16,113 nucleotides of DNA from Echinostoma caproni (Eukaryota; Platyhelminthes; Trematoda; Plagiorchiida; Echinostomatidae), in assembly GCA_900618425.1 (NCBI GenBank), contig UZAN01042706.1:8880-24992 (forward strand), given 5' to 3'. The notes under the pieces are model-generated. The model saw nothing but the letters and a program-made list of their open reading frames with translations, made no database searches and was not told where the DNA came from. Both the position numbers and the translations under genes were made by a program. Positions 1-9,635 of the stretch are shown here, piece by piece (position 1 is the stretch's first letter; every line of letters begins with the position of its first letter).

Positions 1-204
1 CTTAGTGCTCGCTTCTCTTCTCCTCCTGATCCCGAATGACCTTTCGCCCGAGAATGAAAGTATTCCCAAGGCAAACAAATATTCATGATCTGTACGGACA
101 TGATCCTGAATCAGTCCAAACCAATTGTTCACCTTCGGACTTGTGTTTTAATTTTTTGAATGATTTGACTGACTATCCTTCGGATTTCGTCTTCACGCAC
201 AATC
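1..204. other. No supported gene; possible SINE tail
   Basis: The plus-strand open frame at 36-221 shows no recognisable domain and partly overlaps the SINE tail. Nothing else stands out. Confidence 0.4.
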
Positions 205-236
205 CTCAGTTCATCGATTGAACCATACACTCGGAA

Positions 237-280
237 GCACTAGACTCCATTTTGCTCTTAATGGAGCTCATCAGTAGTGC
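237..280 (-). ncRNA. Hammerhead ribozyme motif, probably inactivated
   Basis: On the minus strand, stem I GCACTA (280-275) pairs perfectly with TAGTGC (242-237). The core CTGATGA (274-268) is intact. Stem II is GCTC/GAGC, 4 bp with a six-base loop. The strand that should read GAAA reads AAAA (position 12 changed from G to A), followed by a two-pair stem III, a GGA loop and the cleavage triplet GTC (245-243). In hammerheads G12 acts as the general base, so this copy is probably catalytically dead although its fold is kept. The very short stem III matches the minimal hammerheads known in retroelements. Confidence 0.75.
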
Positions 281-298
281 ATATCCACCGTCCCGTTC

Positions 299-311
299 GG
301 AATTTGAACTC
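299..311 (-). promoter_or_regulatory. RNA polymerase III box B-like element of the SINE
   Basis: The minus strand reads GAGTTCAAATTCC, close to the box B consensus GGTTCRANTCC. It sits about 30 bases after the box A-like element at 351-341, a spacing normal for tRNA-type promoters. Confidence 0.6.
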
Positions 312-340
312 CGGACCAATCGCATGGAAGGCGTGTGTTA

Positions 341-351
341 CCACTGTGCCA
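341..351 (-). promoter_or_regulatory. RNA polymerase III box A-like element of the SINE
   Basis: The minus strand reads TGGCACAGTGG, matching the box A consensus TRGYNNARNGG. It lies nine bases inside the inferred SINE 5' end. Confidence 0.6.
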
Positions 352-363
352 ACCAGCTCATGC

Positions 364-2642
364 CATGGCTGAACCAAATTGCTGATTCATGTTTGTTCAG
401 GTGTTGTCTTCAGTGACAGTCAGTCAGTTCATTTAGCATGACAGTAGCGAAGGGAAATACATATTACAACCTGTTAACTCCAATCGAAAGTCTCCCACCA
501 AGTAAGGACTTCAATGCAAGTTACGGGCTGACTTGCTACATACCTACCAGGCTTGATGGATCTTCGCATTTAATTTAATTATTTCACGTACTTTCCATTA
601 TATTATTTTCTGACAAGAAAAAATGTTTATCATTTTAAACGAGAGAACCTACAGTAATCTCTCAGAAACCGATCGTAAATTAGGAGAATTTTGTGCTACC
701 CAATAAATAAGCCAATGCCATTTTGTTATTCATTTTTTTAATTGTTGGACATACTAATATACGGTCAATTTTGGAAAATGGGACCTGGCATAGGTTGCTT
801 GAAGGAGGCTCCGTCTCATCAGCGGAATCTTTCGCAGACAGAATGAATTCCTAGGTCTCGCCCATATTTGTTTTCTACAGGGGGAGCCTTTGAAGTTCAA
901 TTTTTAGTTCTGGAGTATTCGGAAAACCCTCGGTTCACTTGTCTGAACGTTGAAACATCCACACGTTTAAGCTCGGTCCAAGCTATTGTTCTCGGTCACG
1001 AGTACATTTTAGGAATTGGATGTTGGACGAGATTGCACAAATGGCTCGATTGTCAAATTACTCACAATCAAGCTTGTTGTCGATAACACTTGCCGCAAGA
1101 ATACTACCCGCCTGACCATTGAAAAGCTACCCAAGCTGTTCTTTTTTCGCATTCGGTCTAATAACGAAACAGGGAAACCCGTCATTGCTAACATTTTGCA
1201 GCAATAAGCTCCAGAATTATCACTCCGTTTGTAACTACTTCGGATCTGACTACTTTTCGCATGCATTATCTTTCTCTAAATTATTGTTTAAGTTTGGTAA
1301 ATTGACGAAACAGCTGTCCACTGCTCTTTATTGGTTATCACAAACATTTCAATCTCATTGGAATGCATTATCTCGTGGGGAATTAACGATCTCTCAAGGA
1401 GTGAACCACACCCAAGACCATCAAGAGTGCCTGGTGCCTCTGAACAATCGAATGGGCTAATCCAAGCTTGATACACTAAATTGATAAATCTGTGTTGATA
1501 AGAATTATTTGGTCTTGTGACGCTTTAGGTGTCACATTATCGTGGATTAATAACAGCTAATAATTGCAGTTTGTGTAGGTGTTGAAAAAAATATGTGATT
1601 GAGCGTACGAATGAAGAGGCAATAGTGCTGATTTCCAAGATGAGAAATCATATAACCGGATCAAAAAAGGCTACAAGCTAAGCTTCGCATAGCATGGTAG
1701 AGTTACTCAAGACTCCTCGATGAACCATGTACTAGGTCAAATCATTATTGTACCACAAAAAAACTATTCCCAGTTTAATGTTTCACCTTTAAAAATGTGT
1801 TCTTCAATATGTGTTGAGTAAACTACCTATCAGTCTTATCCTGGAATGGTACGGGAATATATGGAGATATTGTAGATCAACAGAAAAACCTCGATCTATA
1901 TGAGTGTTTCGTGTCAAATTCTCTGCATGCTTTACCAGAGTGATTTGTTAAAATACAAGTTCTGTACCCCACCAAGCTAACACGTTGAGAGGACTAGTTC
2001 ATCGCCTCTCGGAATCTGGATCTTGACTGATTCAACAGTCCAACCACCATTGACCATGTGGCTGTCAAAGCTGTTCGTGTCTTGGTATGGCGCCGTCTGA
2101 CACTGATCTGCCATAGTTGAAGTCACATGCTACGGTCCGTTCGTTCAGGTTTCGCCAGGTAACCTCCTGCGAAAAAAAAACAAATTTCAGAGAGGGAGGG
2201 GTCGGATAAAGCAATTCGAAATCTAACCACTTCAAATAACATGACATTTTCTAGTAGACTGTCACAGTTAAAACCATCCTTTCAAGGTAAATTTTTAATA
2301 TTTTATATGGAATCCCCCATCGATAGTTGCGATTATTAATACTTAATATTCTCTCATGCTACTTCCGTAAAATAGTTTATTGTTTCATTAGTTGAAACCC
2401 AGNGACGATTTCACGGATGATGCATTTGTGTAAGGTTGAATTATACTACTACTTATTTGAACATTCATAATCATAGATAGGCCTTGCAGTTGCTCGTATC
2501 TGTGTATTCGAACATGCATGTTTCAATAATGATAGAGGCATGTTTTTATTGGGAAATCTTTTTTTCGGTTCACTGATTCAGCCCGTCGTGTTAAGATTAA
2601 GGTAAGCGTAAACTGAAAAGCTCTCGATAGCACTTTCCAGCT
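364..2642. other. Non-coding, AT-rich stretch; fragmentary repeats only
   Basis: No open frame here resembles a known family. A plus-strand frame at about 881-1086 follows a good acceptor-like site (tttgttttctacag) but its protein is not recognised. A half hammerhead motif lies near 1305-1324. An unknown base is at 2403. The remainder looks like intergenic or intronic DNA. Confidence 0.4.
1303..1324 (+). repeat. 3' half of a hammerhead-like motif
   Basis: GAAAC (1307-1311), AGCT, GTC (1316-1318) and CACTGC follow the order expected for the 3' half of a SINE hammerhead: core, short stem III, cleavage triplet, stem I strand. No CTGATGA core precedes it within 60 bases, so this may be a decayed SINE piece or chance. 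Confidence 0.3.
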
Positions 2643-2671
2643 ATTTCGACCTGGCTGGGTCCCATCATCAG
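2643..2671 (-). ncRNA. Hammerhead-like stem-loop motif, copy 1
   Basis: On the minus strand, CTGATGA (2671-2665) is followed by a GACC...GGTC stem with loop CAGCCA, then GAAAT. CTGATGA and GAAA are the two conserved core strands of hammerhead ribozymes. Three extra bases between CTGATGA and the clean stem, and no clear stem III, make activity doubtful. Similar motifs are known near the ends of Penelope-like and other retroelements. A related copy with a different stem is at 3997-4027 on plus. Confidence 0.45.
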
Positions 2672-3854
2672 TGAGTATCCATCGACCGAAGCTAGAACCG
2701 AACCCTTCTGCTGATCAGAATGTTCCTTGTTGTCTGCACAGGGTACAGCACAATCCATGTATACGACTTAGTTTTAGGAACCTCTCAGGCCTAAAGTGCT
2801 CTCACACCTACCTCACGCTCACCTTCAATGTTATGACTGGGTAAACCACATATCGAAACGTCAATGCTTGAAGGAACACATTGGGAAACCAGCGAACTCA
2901 ACAAGAAAGCGTACACGCCTAATCGAGGTGGGAAATGTTTGCAAAGGCGTCAGCCAATGAACAAACGGTTTCCCTCATTGATTGACTGAGGAAAATTTGC
3001 AACTCTCGTTAGGTCATTACTTAAGAAAACTAAAACAGTATTTCGTTTTAACGGGATTTTACACTGCCGGAAATCGTAACCGAACTGCTAAAACACGTTC
3101 ACGTTAGTGAGAATGGCTACCAATCTCCCCGATAACTATCAATCTCATTTTCCAGCGTTAACATTCCTTGTGATCAAAGTCATTTTCATTCATCCTATGT
3201 ATGTACAGTAATTTTAGCTATGCTTCTTCGGTTAACGATTGTGGTTCTCCAGTATGTATGTGAAGCCAAATGGTTGCGAAAACAACGTTGCTCTTTGGAT
3301 TGCGTTTGAACCAAGAACAGAACTGAAATTGTTTTTCAAAATTAACGTCTATCAGGCGCTATTTGCCTAATCACTTTCAGCTCGAATGTTTTTTGGTCCG
3401 TTTCTGTGAACCACCCGACTTCGGTATCATTTCGGACAAGTTCGATGGATATGTTTAAAATTTGTCAATTTCTGAGGCCAAACGATGTGACAAAAATAGT
3501 CGATATTGACGCAACTTTTCATCATTTGACACTCATATTACATTAAGTCTCATAGGCAACCTAGCTAGACCTTGGAAGGTTGCACCATGCTTTCCAAAAC
3601 CTTACAAAGATTTTTTGTTGAAAAATTTAGCTCCTGATGGTCTAACAATAATAACTACAAGACACAATCAGTCGACTTTCAGTTACTGGCACCGAACTGA
3701 TACCTGGGTGCTGAAATTCAGACGAATCATTCGCGTCAACAGATGCAAGTTGAAAGTGATGAACACATTCTAAGTTGTTGATTTAAAGTGTAGTCAGCTG
3801 TGTGCATGGTAATTCAGTGTTGTCTACCACAGGATGCGACGGCGACAACTTCCT
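2672..3854. other. Non-coding stretch, no supported feature
   Basis: No long open frame, known domain, tRNA or convincing repeat was recognised. It lies between two oppositely oriented hammerhead-like motifs and may be partly retroelement-derived, but I see no reverse transcriptase motif. Confidence 0.35.
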
Positions 3855-3872
3855 CCCCTCCCACCCCCACCC
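3855..3872 (-). other. G-quadruplex-forming motif
   Basis: The minus strand has four G runs (3, 5, 3 and 4) separated by single bases. This is a textbook quadruplex pattern with one-base loops, predicted to be very stable. It lies about 125 bases before a hammerhead-like motif on the opposite strand. Confidence 0.6.
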
Positions 3873-3996
3873 GCTCGCAACAGTTCAACGGCGGACCGAG
3901 TCGAACACAGTGAGAACAGGGGACGAAAATAGCCGGTGGAGAAGAACGCATATATAAACGAACGGGTACAGGCAGAACACTGCCACTTCACAAGCA

Positions 3997-4027
3997 CTGA
4001 TGATGTCACCTCGGCTGGTGATGAAAC
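3997..4027 (+). ncRNA. Hammerhead-like stem-loop motif, copy 2, in a retroelement-like block
   Basis: CTGATGA (3997-4003) is followed by GTCACC (4005-4010), loop TCGGCT, GGTGAT (4017-4022) and GAAAC (4023-4027), then the palindrome GTTTGCAAAC. The stem has five pairs plus one G-T wobble. One extra T after CTGATGA and no clear cleavage triplet after GAAAC weaken the ribozyme reading. A TATATAAA lies at 3951-3958. The block from about 3936 to 4130 has the look of the end of a dispersed retroelement. Confidence 0.45.
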
Positions 4028-4130
4028 GTTTGCAAACAAATTGCCAAGCTCGGCGAACAGGCGAAATGGAATGCTGTCCCAACACTGTACGACACCCATC
4101 TTGCTTCGGAGAGCAGTTCTAGGCGACTCA

Positions 4131-6959
4131 CATGAGCGGGTTGATCAGATTAAACACAGGGGATTAAAGGTGTGCGGCAAATGGTGAATGTCGCAGAAAC
4201 AATTGCAAAACCGATAAGTGTGACAGATGACGCAATGACACTTTGGTAATTTTAGGTTAACCCATAGACCGAGACAATCTAGTAGTTTCTTCGGTTGACT
4301 AGGTGGATTGAGTGCTAAAGGTCGATGGTTGTGTGAGCTGCACGAAGATAAATCAAATTTGCATTCCGATGAATAACATTGGGACTGAATTGAGTTAACC
4401 ACTCATAGTTTGTCCCCAAAAGTGTTCACTAAGTTCGGCCTTTCGATAAATCTGCATCTGTACCGTAATAGTACACTGGGAAAATATTTTGCAGGATGTA
4501 GTGATAAAGCCACACAGATTCAAATAACAAAGTTGTTCTGATTCCGAACGGGAAGGCTTTCATTTTCGTCGAGATAAAAATAGGGATAATTCAACTTTGC
4601 ATTCATAGCCAAACCAAATTTATTGCATTGAGAAAAGATGAAATTAATCACTTAGATACACGTGACAATTAAAGTATGATATTTTGAGAAATTGTGAAGA
4701 CGAAGTATCTGTCCATCCTGTTGTAGAACCTGAGGGCTTCTAAAATAATTGTGAGACGTGTAAGCTTTCTGGGTAGAGCATCTAAATTTAAGTCTGACAA
4801 AAATTGGTATGGAGATTTCCTAGAAAATGAACATTACGATTCAAAAATATTTGCAATATTTATTGGTGACTAAACTTTGTCATTCGATCGGAGAGAGAGA
4901 GACAGTTAAGAAATCATTAATGAAAACTGAGTTCAACGAATCTTTTCAAAAAGGAAGACGAAATTTTCAACCCGTATTTCAGGCAAAACAGAGAGACTCA
5001 TTCAACTTAGCATTTTGATGCGGGGCGCAAAGATGCCGAGATAGTTTTCGTTCGGTTAATTTGTGCATGACAATAGTAGCGCCCAATGCATATGCACAAA
5101 AATTATAATAAACGTGGCTTTGCGACACCAGCTCGAAATGTGTTATCTGCAAAATATATCATTGGGTATATTGTTATTTTGGTTTACTGGGTATACCTGC
5201 ACAGGGTAGCCTTCCAAGTATCTGATCGGTTAGTCTGATGCTCGATCAGGATATTAGCATCAACGCGAAGCATCACCATTGCGGATCGGATTCGGATTGA
5301 TCCAATGTGTGAAGATGTAGATCAGTGTTTGAGTAACAGGGTGGAGGGGGGTCAGCGAGGACGAGGAGATCAAATATGTTCTTACGCAAAACAAGGTGAT
5401 CGGAAATAAAAGTTGAACTCACTGAACACCGGAAGCTTTTGAAAGATTAAATATAAACGCCGGGGAAAGGGTTGATGCATAAAATTACACCACCGAAGTA
5501 TAAACGATGTATTTCGCTGAACGCTGCTGATCTGTTGGAAGGTCGCTGAATAATCACTGTAGACGTCAAATATGACGCTGCACGCGACTAACTCATCAAG
5601 TACCTGATGAATGAGCATAAGGTACACGGGTAAAGGAGCAAAATTTAAGGAGCTGGATATGGCTTCGACCATATACACGTAGAAATCGAAACTGAAGTAA
5701 CGGGTCCTTGTGAAACATTTGTGGGTTCGTAAACGCAACAACATTTATACTGAGGTAAATTGTTTTTCAAATAATAATAAACAAGCCTTGGTCATTCTTT
5801 ATAGCCTCATAACAAATACTGGAAAATACCCGTGAATTGCATTAAGAAGTCTTTTTGGCAAAGAAGCTCGTTTTCGGTGCCTCATTTACTAGCCAAATAC
5901 AGCACTCTTTTATACGTTACAAAACCACATAATTCAAGAAAATAGAGTAAAATTAGCGTAAATAATGTCTGTGTTTGTATGCGTGCGTATGGATACTATG
6001 GATAATGCAGTAAGGAATGTATGAGAGTTCAAATCATTTTGCAAATATCATTTGTACTGTCGAGTGNGAACCAACGGGATTGGGGAATGGTATGTTTGGA
6101 AAGCATCGCTGGTGATGCCAAGTCTGAAATGAGGAAGGATCCTTTTCAGCATGCATCTAACCATGTTCGTGTACATAATCGGACAGCTATCAAAATGCTT
6201 GATTTCTAATACATTTGATCGTTAGTTCTTTGTTTTAATCACCGAACGTTTTCGTGAATGGGAGATATAAGTCAGCAATTTTGATCATTGTTGAATTCAA
6301 TATGCCGAGTACTTGAGGAATTTCGTAGAGTTTCGATCACACATTTATAGAATTACAGTAGGCTGGTTTTCCACTTTACGTTTGCGGATAATAATTTCAT
6401 ACAGAAGCAGTCCCTTGTTAGGCAGTGCTTTTCATGACGCGTGGTGATTAAAGGCCAGTGAAGACAGTCAATTCATGCATTGCTAAAAACAAACTGTCGT
6501 GTAAAACACGCAGACTAGGTTGATCAGGTCGACATTTGCATTTCGTTGGGGTGCAAATGGTACAAACTATCAACCGCCGTTTTTATTCCGGTTTATTCAA
6601 AATAAATACCAACAGTTGGATTTATTTTCATTGCGGACGATGGAGGGAGGAGTCATGTTTGATCAGTGTGGTGAGTGATTGGCGGGGAAAAGCTAACAGC
6701 AATAGTCATACCCATCAGCTTATGCATGCTGAGTATNATGATTCGAAGGAATCGGTGTTAGTTGATGGCATCACGGCCCCACTGAAATTTACTCACTGTG
6801 ATATTGAGGGCCTAGACTGAACCCATTCATGCAATGAATCATGATCATTTCAAACAAAACAACAGAGTGTTTTCTTTGAAATGTGCTCTCTGGGATTATT
6901 TCAACAATCATTATCATATTAACGCCTGAGCTTGGTGACCGATTTATCGATTCATCTTG
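4131..6959. other. Non-coding, AT-rich stretch
   Basis: Several open frames occur (for example minus 5382-5744, 120 codons; plus 6536-6820), but none resembles a known protein and their number is what chance predicts. A short GA run is at 4890-4902. Unknown bases are at 6067 and 6737. No RNA gene is seen. Confidence 0.4.
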
Positions 6960-7150
6960 ACGCGATTCGCTTCCTGACCGCCCGACCGCCCGACGAATTC
7001 AATTACCGCCGGATTTGGTCATTCGCGGCTATGATGCACAGCCGATCAACGATCACAGACATGAGGTTCGAGAGTGGGCCGTGGTGGACGGTAGAGGGCT
7101 GGAGCGGGGTGGGAGTGGGGCGGGGCGGCAGAAGGGAGAGGGAGATTTGC
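6960..7150 (+). promoter_or_regulatory. GC-rich, CpG-containing stretch with GC boxes; possible promoter
   Basis: This region is strikingly more GC-rich than its flanks. It contains a tandem gaccgccc repeat (6976-6991) and several GGGGCGGGG-like GC boxes (7117-7125), of the kind bound by Sp1-family factors. The plus-strand run at 7106-7125 also fits a G-quadruplex pattern. It could be a promoter or first exon of a plus-strand gene, but no convincing initial coding exon follows. Confidence 0.3.
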
Positions 7151-7624
7151 CCACCACCGCAACCTTCATGCTCTCCCGTTTCCCTTTTTTGTGTTTTTCT
7201 GTCGTGTTGTCCGTTGTGATTGGCGATCTTGTCGTGGTCTCGCTCGGTAACTGAGTCCAAAATTAGTTTTGTTTGTTTACGGAGAGGTTAATTCATTCGG
7301 ACTGGAAGGGATTTACACAGACCCGGTCCAATCGGTGACGGTTGACGACGGAAACACCAATCATTTTGTGTGGTTCCCGTGGAATGCGATGGTTGGACTG
7401 ACTTGAAATTACAACGGATTCACTTGAAGGTGAAAAGGTATAGCGCTAGTGTCAGTGAGATGTTGATTGGGCTGGTTAATTGTTTCCTTTAACCGTTTCT
7501 GTTCATCATTTTTGATGTTGCCTGATGTTTTTGAGTTTTCTTGTTCCTATTGTTGAATTTTTCTTATGATTGTGGATTGAGTGATTCAGTTTGATCGTGG
7601 TTTAATTGGGATGTTTTGTCGCAG
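7151..7624. other. No supported gene; possible 5' untranslated or intronic sequence
   Basis: A donor-like site (GAAAAG|gtatag) is near 7437 and an acceptor-like site (ttttgtcgcag) ends at 7624. The pair would fit an intron of about 190 bases, but no coding start is seen upstream. Confidence 0.25.
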
Positions 7625-7771
7625 ATGCCGTAACTGCTGATCTCGTTGTACGGCAGCTTGAAAAGCATCCTAGTTCAACAGTTATCCCACACATTGGGAG
7701 ACCCACTACATTTCGTGATATTGATAAGCGATATGGCACAGGATATCCGATATCAGAGTTTCATGTTGTGT
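7625..7771 (+). CDS. Possible coding exon of unknown protein
   Basis: An acceptor-like site ttttgtcgcag immediately precedes an open frame of about 48 codons, with two bases of a split codon first. It encodes AVTADLVVRQLEKHPSS, then RPTTFRDIDKRYGTGYP, ending at TGA. The composition looks protein-like. YGTGYP faintly recalls the GSGYP element of RNase HII-type enzymes, but the usual AK-T-RD motif before it is absent, so I do not assign a family. It may equally be chance or decayed. Confidence 0.2.
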
Positions 7772-7927
7772 GACATTTTCGAGATGACAGCGCAATCATT
7801 CAGAGTGACGTGGTGTGCATTCTATATTCGGTTCAGTTGGACCGAATGCTGAATGCATGCATTTGGCGGTTCCTAAAAACGAGGGCTTGGGTTTGCTCGT
7901 GAACATGTAACATGTTTAGAATGAGTG

Positions 7928-8300
7928 CAACGCCTGGCTACTCTAATGGTAACTGAGCAAAAGGGAGATGCTATGAGTAGCGGTTAAGAGATCCTTATCG
8001 CTTTTCGCTGGAGGGTAGACGAGTGAGGTCAGATCTGATGGAGACTTATAAAATTGTAAGAGGTTTATCGGGGCTCAACCTAGAAGATTTGTTTACAATT
8101 TCTCGTGCTCAAAACTCGAGAGGTCATGGCTATAAACTTCATCAAAACCACGCCATGTTGGATGTACGGGCTGATTTCTTCGCACAGCTATGTGGAACAG
8201 GTTACCCGCAGAAGTGGTCAACTGCCCCAGTGTGAACGCCTTCAAGGTGGTGACCTTGGACACATGTTGGTCAGCAATGTTCCCCGAGTTTATTATTTAG
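7928..8300 (+). pseudogene. Non-LTR retrotransposon ORF2 C-terminal tail, frameshifted
   Basis: This is the conserved region after the reverse transcriptase domain of CR1/Jockey-type LINEs. Three pieces are seen in order. LATLMVTEQKGDAM is in one frame (about 7932-7973). RFSLEGRRVRSDLMETYKIV, NLEDLFTISR, RGHGYKL and LDVRADFFAQL follow in a second (about 7981-8192). WNRLPAEVVNCPSVNAFK to a TAG stop is in a third (8193-8300). Intact relatives read roughly R-RGDLI-YKI, RGH--KL, FF--RV---WN-LP--VV, so the blocks are unmistakable. Two frameshifts show a dead copy. No reverse transcriptase catalytic block is present upstream, as expected for a 5'-truncated insertion. Confidence 0.85.
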
Positions 8301-8315
8301 AATGAGAACATCAAG

Positions 8316-8321
8316 AATAAA
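8316..8321 (+). terminator. AATAAA polyadenylation signal of the LINE tail
   Basis: AATAAA lies 16 bases after the ORF2 stop codon, a plausible 3' end signal of the retrotransposon. Confidence 0.4.
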
Positions 8322-9045
8322 TTCCACTTTAGCCGGAATTTTGTGAAATGGAGTAAACTTGGGCCAGAATGTTGGGATTTTTCTCAAACTGGCTGTCCTG
8401 TCACATAAGATCTGTGTATACGAACGCACGTGTACTTGAGGTCTCTAACCAATGAAGCGGGGACATATCCTTGCTTGTTTTCCTCCCTTTCAGCATACCC
8501 CCAAGGAGACGACGTTCTAGAAACGGGACTAAATTGAGGGTATCACAAATACCAAATCAACTGTAAGCAGTGTTGGAATCTATTCCCATCCACCGACAAC
8601 ACAGCGAACTGGACGCTCGAGTGGCAAGAGCCATACTCTTCCTGTGCAAACTGTCATGCTGTTTGTGTGTATCGTATCGTCTCAATCCGTAGTGCGAGCT
8701 GTTGACGGAGCTTGTGCGAAGGATTTTGATGTGCGCATGTGTGTTTGGTCTCATTCAGATGGGTACCATTCTCATTTGCGTTTGTGTTGTGCGAGTTATC
8801 TTTGGCGCACCTGTTTGTTTCACTTTTGCTTTAGGCCTTTAGTTATATCTATTATTTCGACTACAGTTCAGTTTTGTGTTTGTTTTTATTTGCTATTGTT
8901 GATTTAGTTGGCCACTTTCAGGTTGTGTATGTGGATACGTTTAGAAGTGCGATACCTGTTCCTTCTCTTTTTTGGTTTGAAGGTAGGTTTCGATTGGTCT
9001 CCTATGAAACACCTGTCTTGTGGTCGCAGAGGAGTCCAATTCTAA
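8322..9045. other. No supported gene
   Basis: The plus open frames at 8644-8907 and 8874-9149 are Cys/Phe/Leu-rich and unrecognised. The sequence is T-rich with many short GT-rich words, suggesting intron or retroelement flank. Confidence 0.35.
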
Positions 9046-9579
9046 TTGTTCATTTCTTTAGCCCTATTTCTGTGTCTTATAGACGTTTCTCAATACGGGC
9101 CGATTGCGGAACCACATCGTACAAGGGCTTTTGTTGTAGATCGCTGTGAAGGACGAGCGACGTCTATTTGCAAGAAGAAACCTCTTGTAATCGACATTCG
9201 AGGCAACAATCTCATACGATGGAACACAGAAAACAGGTTGGACATCCGACACTTATGTGGGCTGTGGGTGATGGCGACCACAAGGTGTTCTCACAAAGAG
9301 GAAGTCAATGGGACTCCAAATCTACTGGTTAGAGTAATTGCTCGAACGAGTGCGAACGCTATTGGTCTGAGCATGCCGGATCTGACCGTGAAAAATGGAC
9401 CTCAAGCTCTGCCCTGCGCACCATACTGGTTTTCCCATGTTACACACTGCTTCCCTCGGTTGATCTTAATGAAAGGCGGGTCCGAGTTAAGCAATCTGTA
9501 CCCAAATACACCCTATTACATTTCTACTCAACGTTTTGATTGCAATATGGTGCTCGTACGAGGATCTGGTGGGTTTTAG
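9046..9579 (+). CDS. Unassigned 178-codon open frame; possible terminal exon
   Basis: This is the longest non-CSE1L frame but one in the window by codon count, and it has no ATG start of its own (first codon TTG after TAA). A strong acceptor-like site, attgttcatttctttag, ends at 9061, so the frame could be an exon beginning at 9062 with two bases of a split codon. The protein includes IDVSQYGPIAEPHRTRAF and KKPLVIDIRGNNLIRWN; I recognise no domain. It ends at TAG near 9579 and AATAAA follows at 9636-9641. If real, it would be the last exon of a plus-strand gene convergent with CSE1L. Chance is still a serious alternative. Confidence 0.28.
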   Translation: MFISLALFLCLIDVSQYGPIAEPHRTRAFVVDRCEGRATSICKKKPLVIDIRGNNLIRWNTENRLDIRHLCGLWVMATTRCSHKEEVNGTPNLLVRVIARTSANAIGLSMPDLTVKNGPQALPCAPYWFSHVTHCFPRLILMKGGSELSNLYPNTPYYISTQRFDCNMVLVRGSGGF

Positions 9580-9635
9580 TTTGGGATGTGGTGAGGATGC
9601 ATGAACAGTTTTAGTGGTATGATATTGGTTAAACG

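Larger units (their letters stand above)
205..363 (-). mobile_element. tRNA-derived SINE with hammerhead-ribozyme domain (Smalpha-like)
   Basis: Read on the minus strand, the element starts with a tRNA-like head: GAGCTGG, then a box A-like TGGCACAGTGG (351-341), then a box B-like GAGTTCAAATTCC (311-299) inside a short stem, CGGA...TCCG. These are the internal RNA polymerase III promoter boxes. The body ACGGGACGGTGGATATGCACT leads into a hammerhead motif (280-237). A tail starting GTGCTTCC follows, whose 3' end I cannot define. This order, tRNA-like head then hammerhead then tail, is known from flatworm Smalpha-type SINEs. It is a decayed copy: the acceptor-stem halves no longer pair. Outer borders are approximate. 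Confidence 0.75.

Noticed and set aside
299..359. Possible functional tRNA gene on minus
   Set aside because: Box A and box B are present but the acceptor stem does not close, and the sequence runs on into a hammerhead domain, so it is a SINE head.
815..845. Minus-strand CTGATGAG near 812-820 as another hammerhead
   Set aside because: No GAAA strand or stem II follows within reach.
881..1086. Plus-strand open frame after an acceptor-like site
   Set aside because: Protein not recognised and no donor or neighbouring exon supports it; kept only as a note in the region entry.
5382..5744. 120-codon minus-strand open frame with hydrophobic, helical-looking sequence
   Set aside because: No recognisable family or convincing splice borders, and about two random frames of this length are expected in a window of this size and composition.
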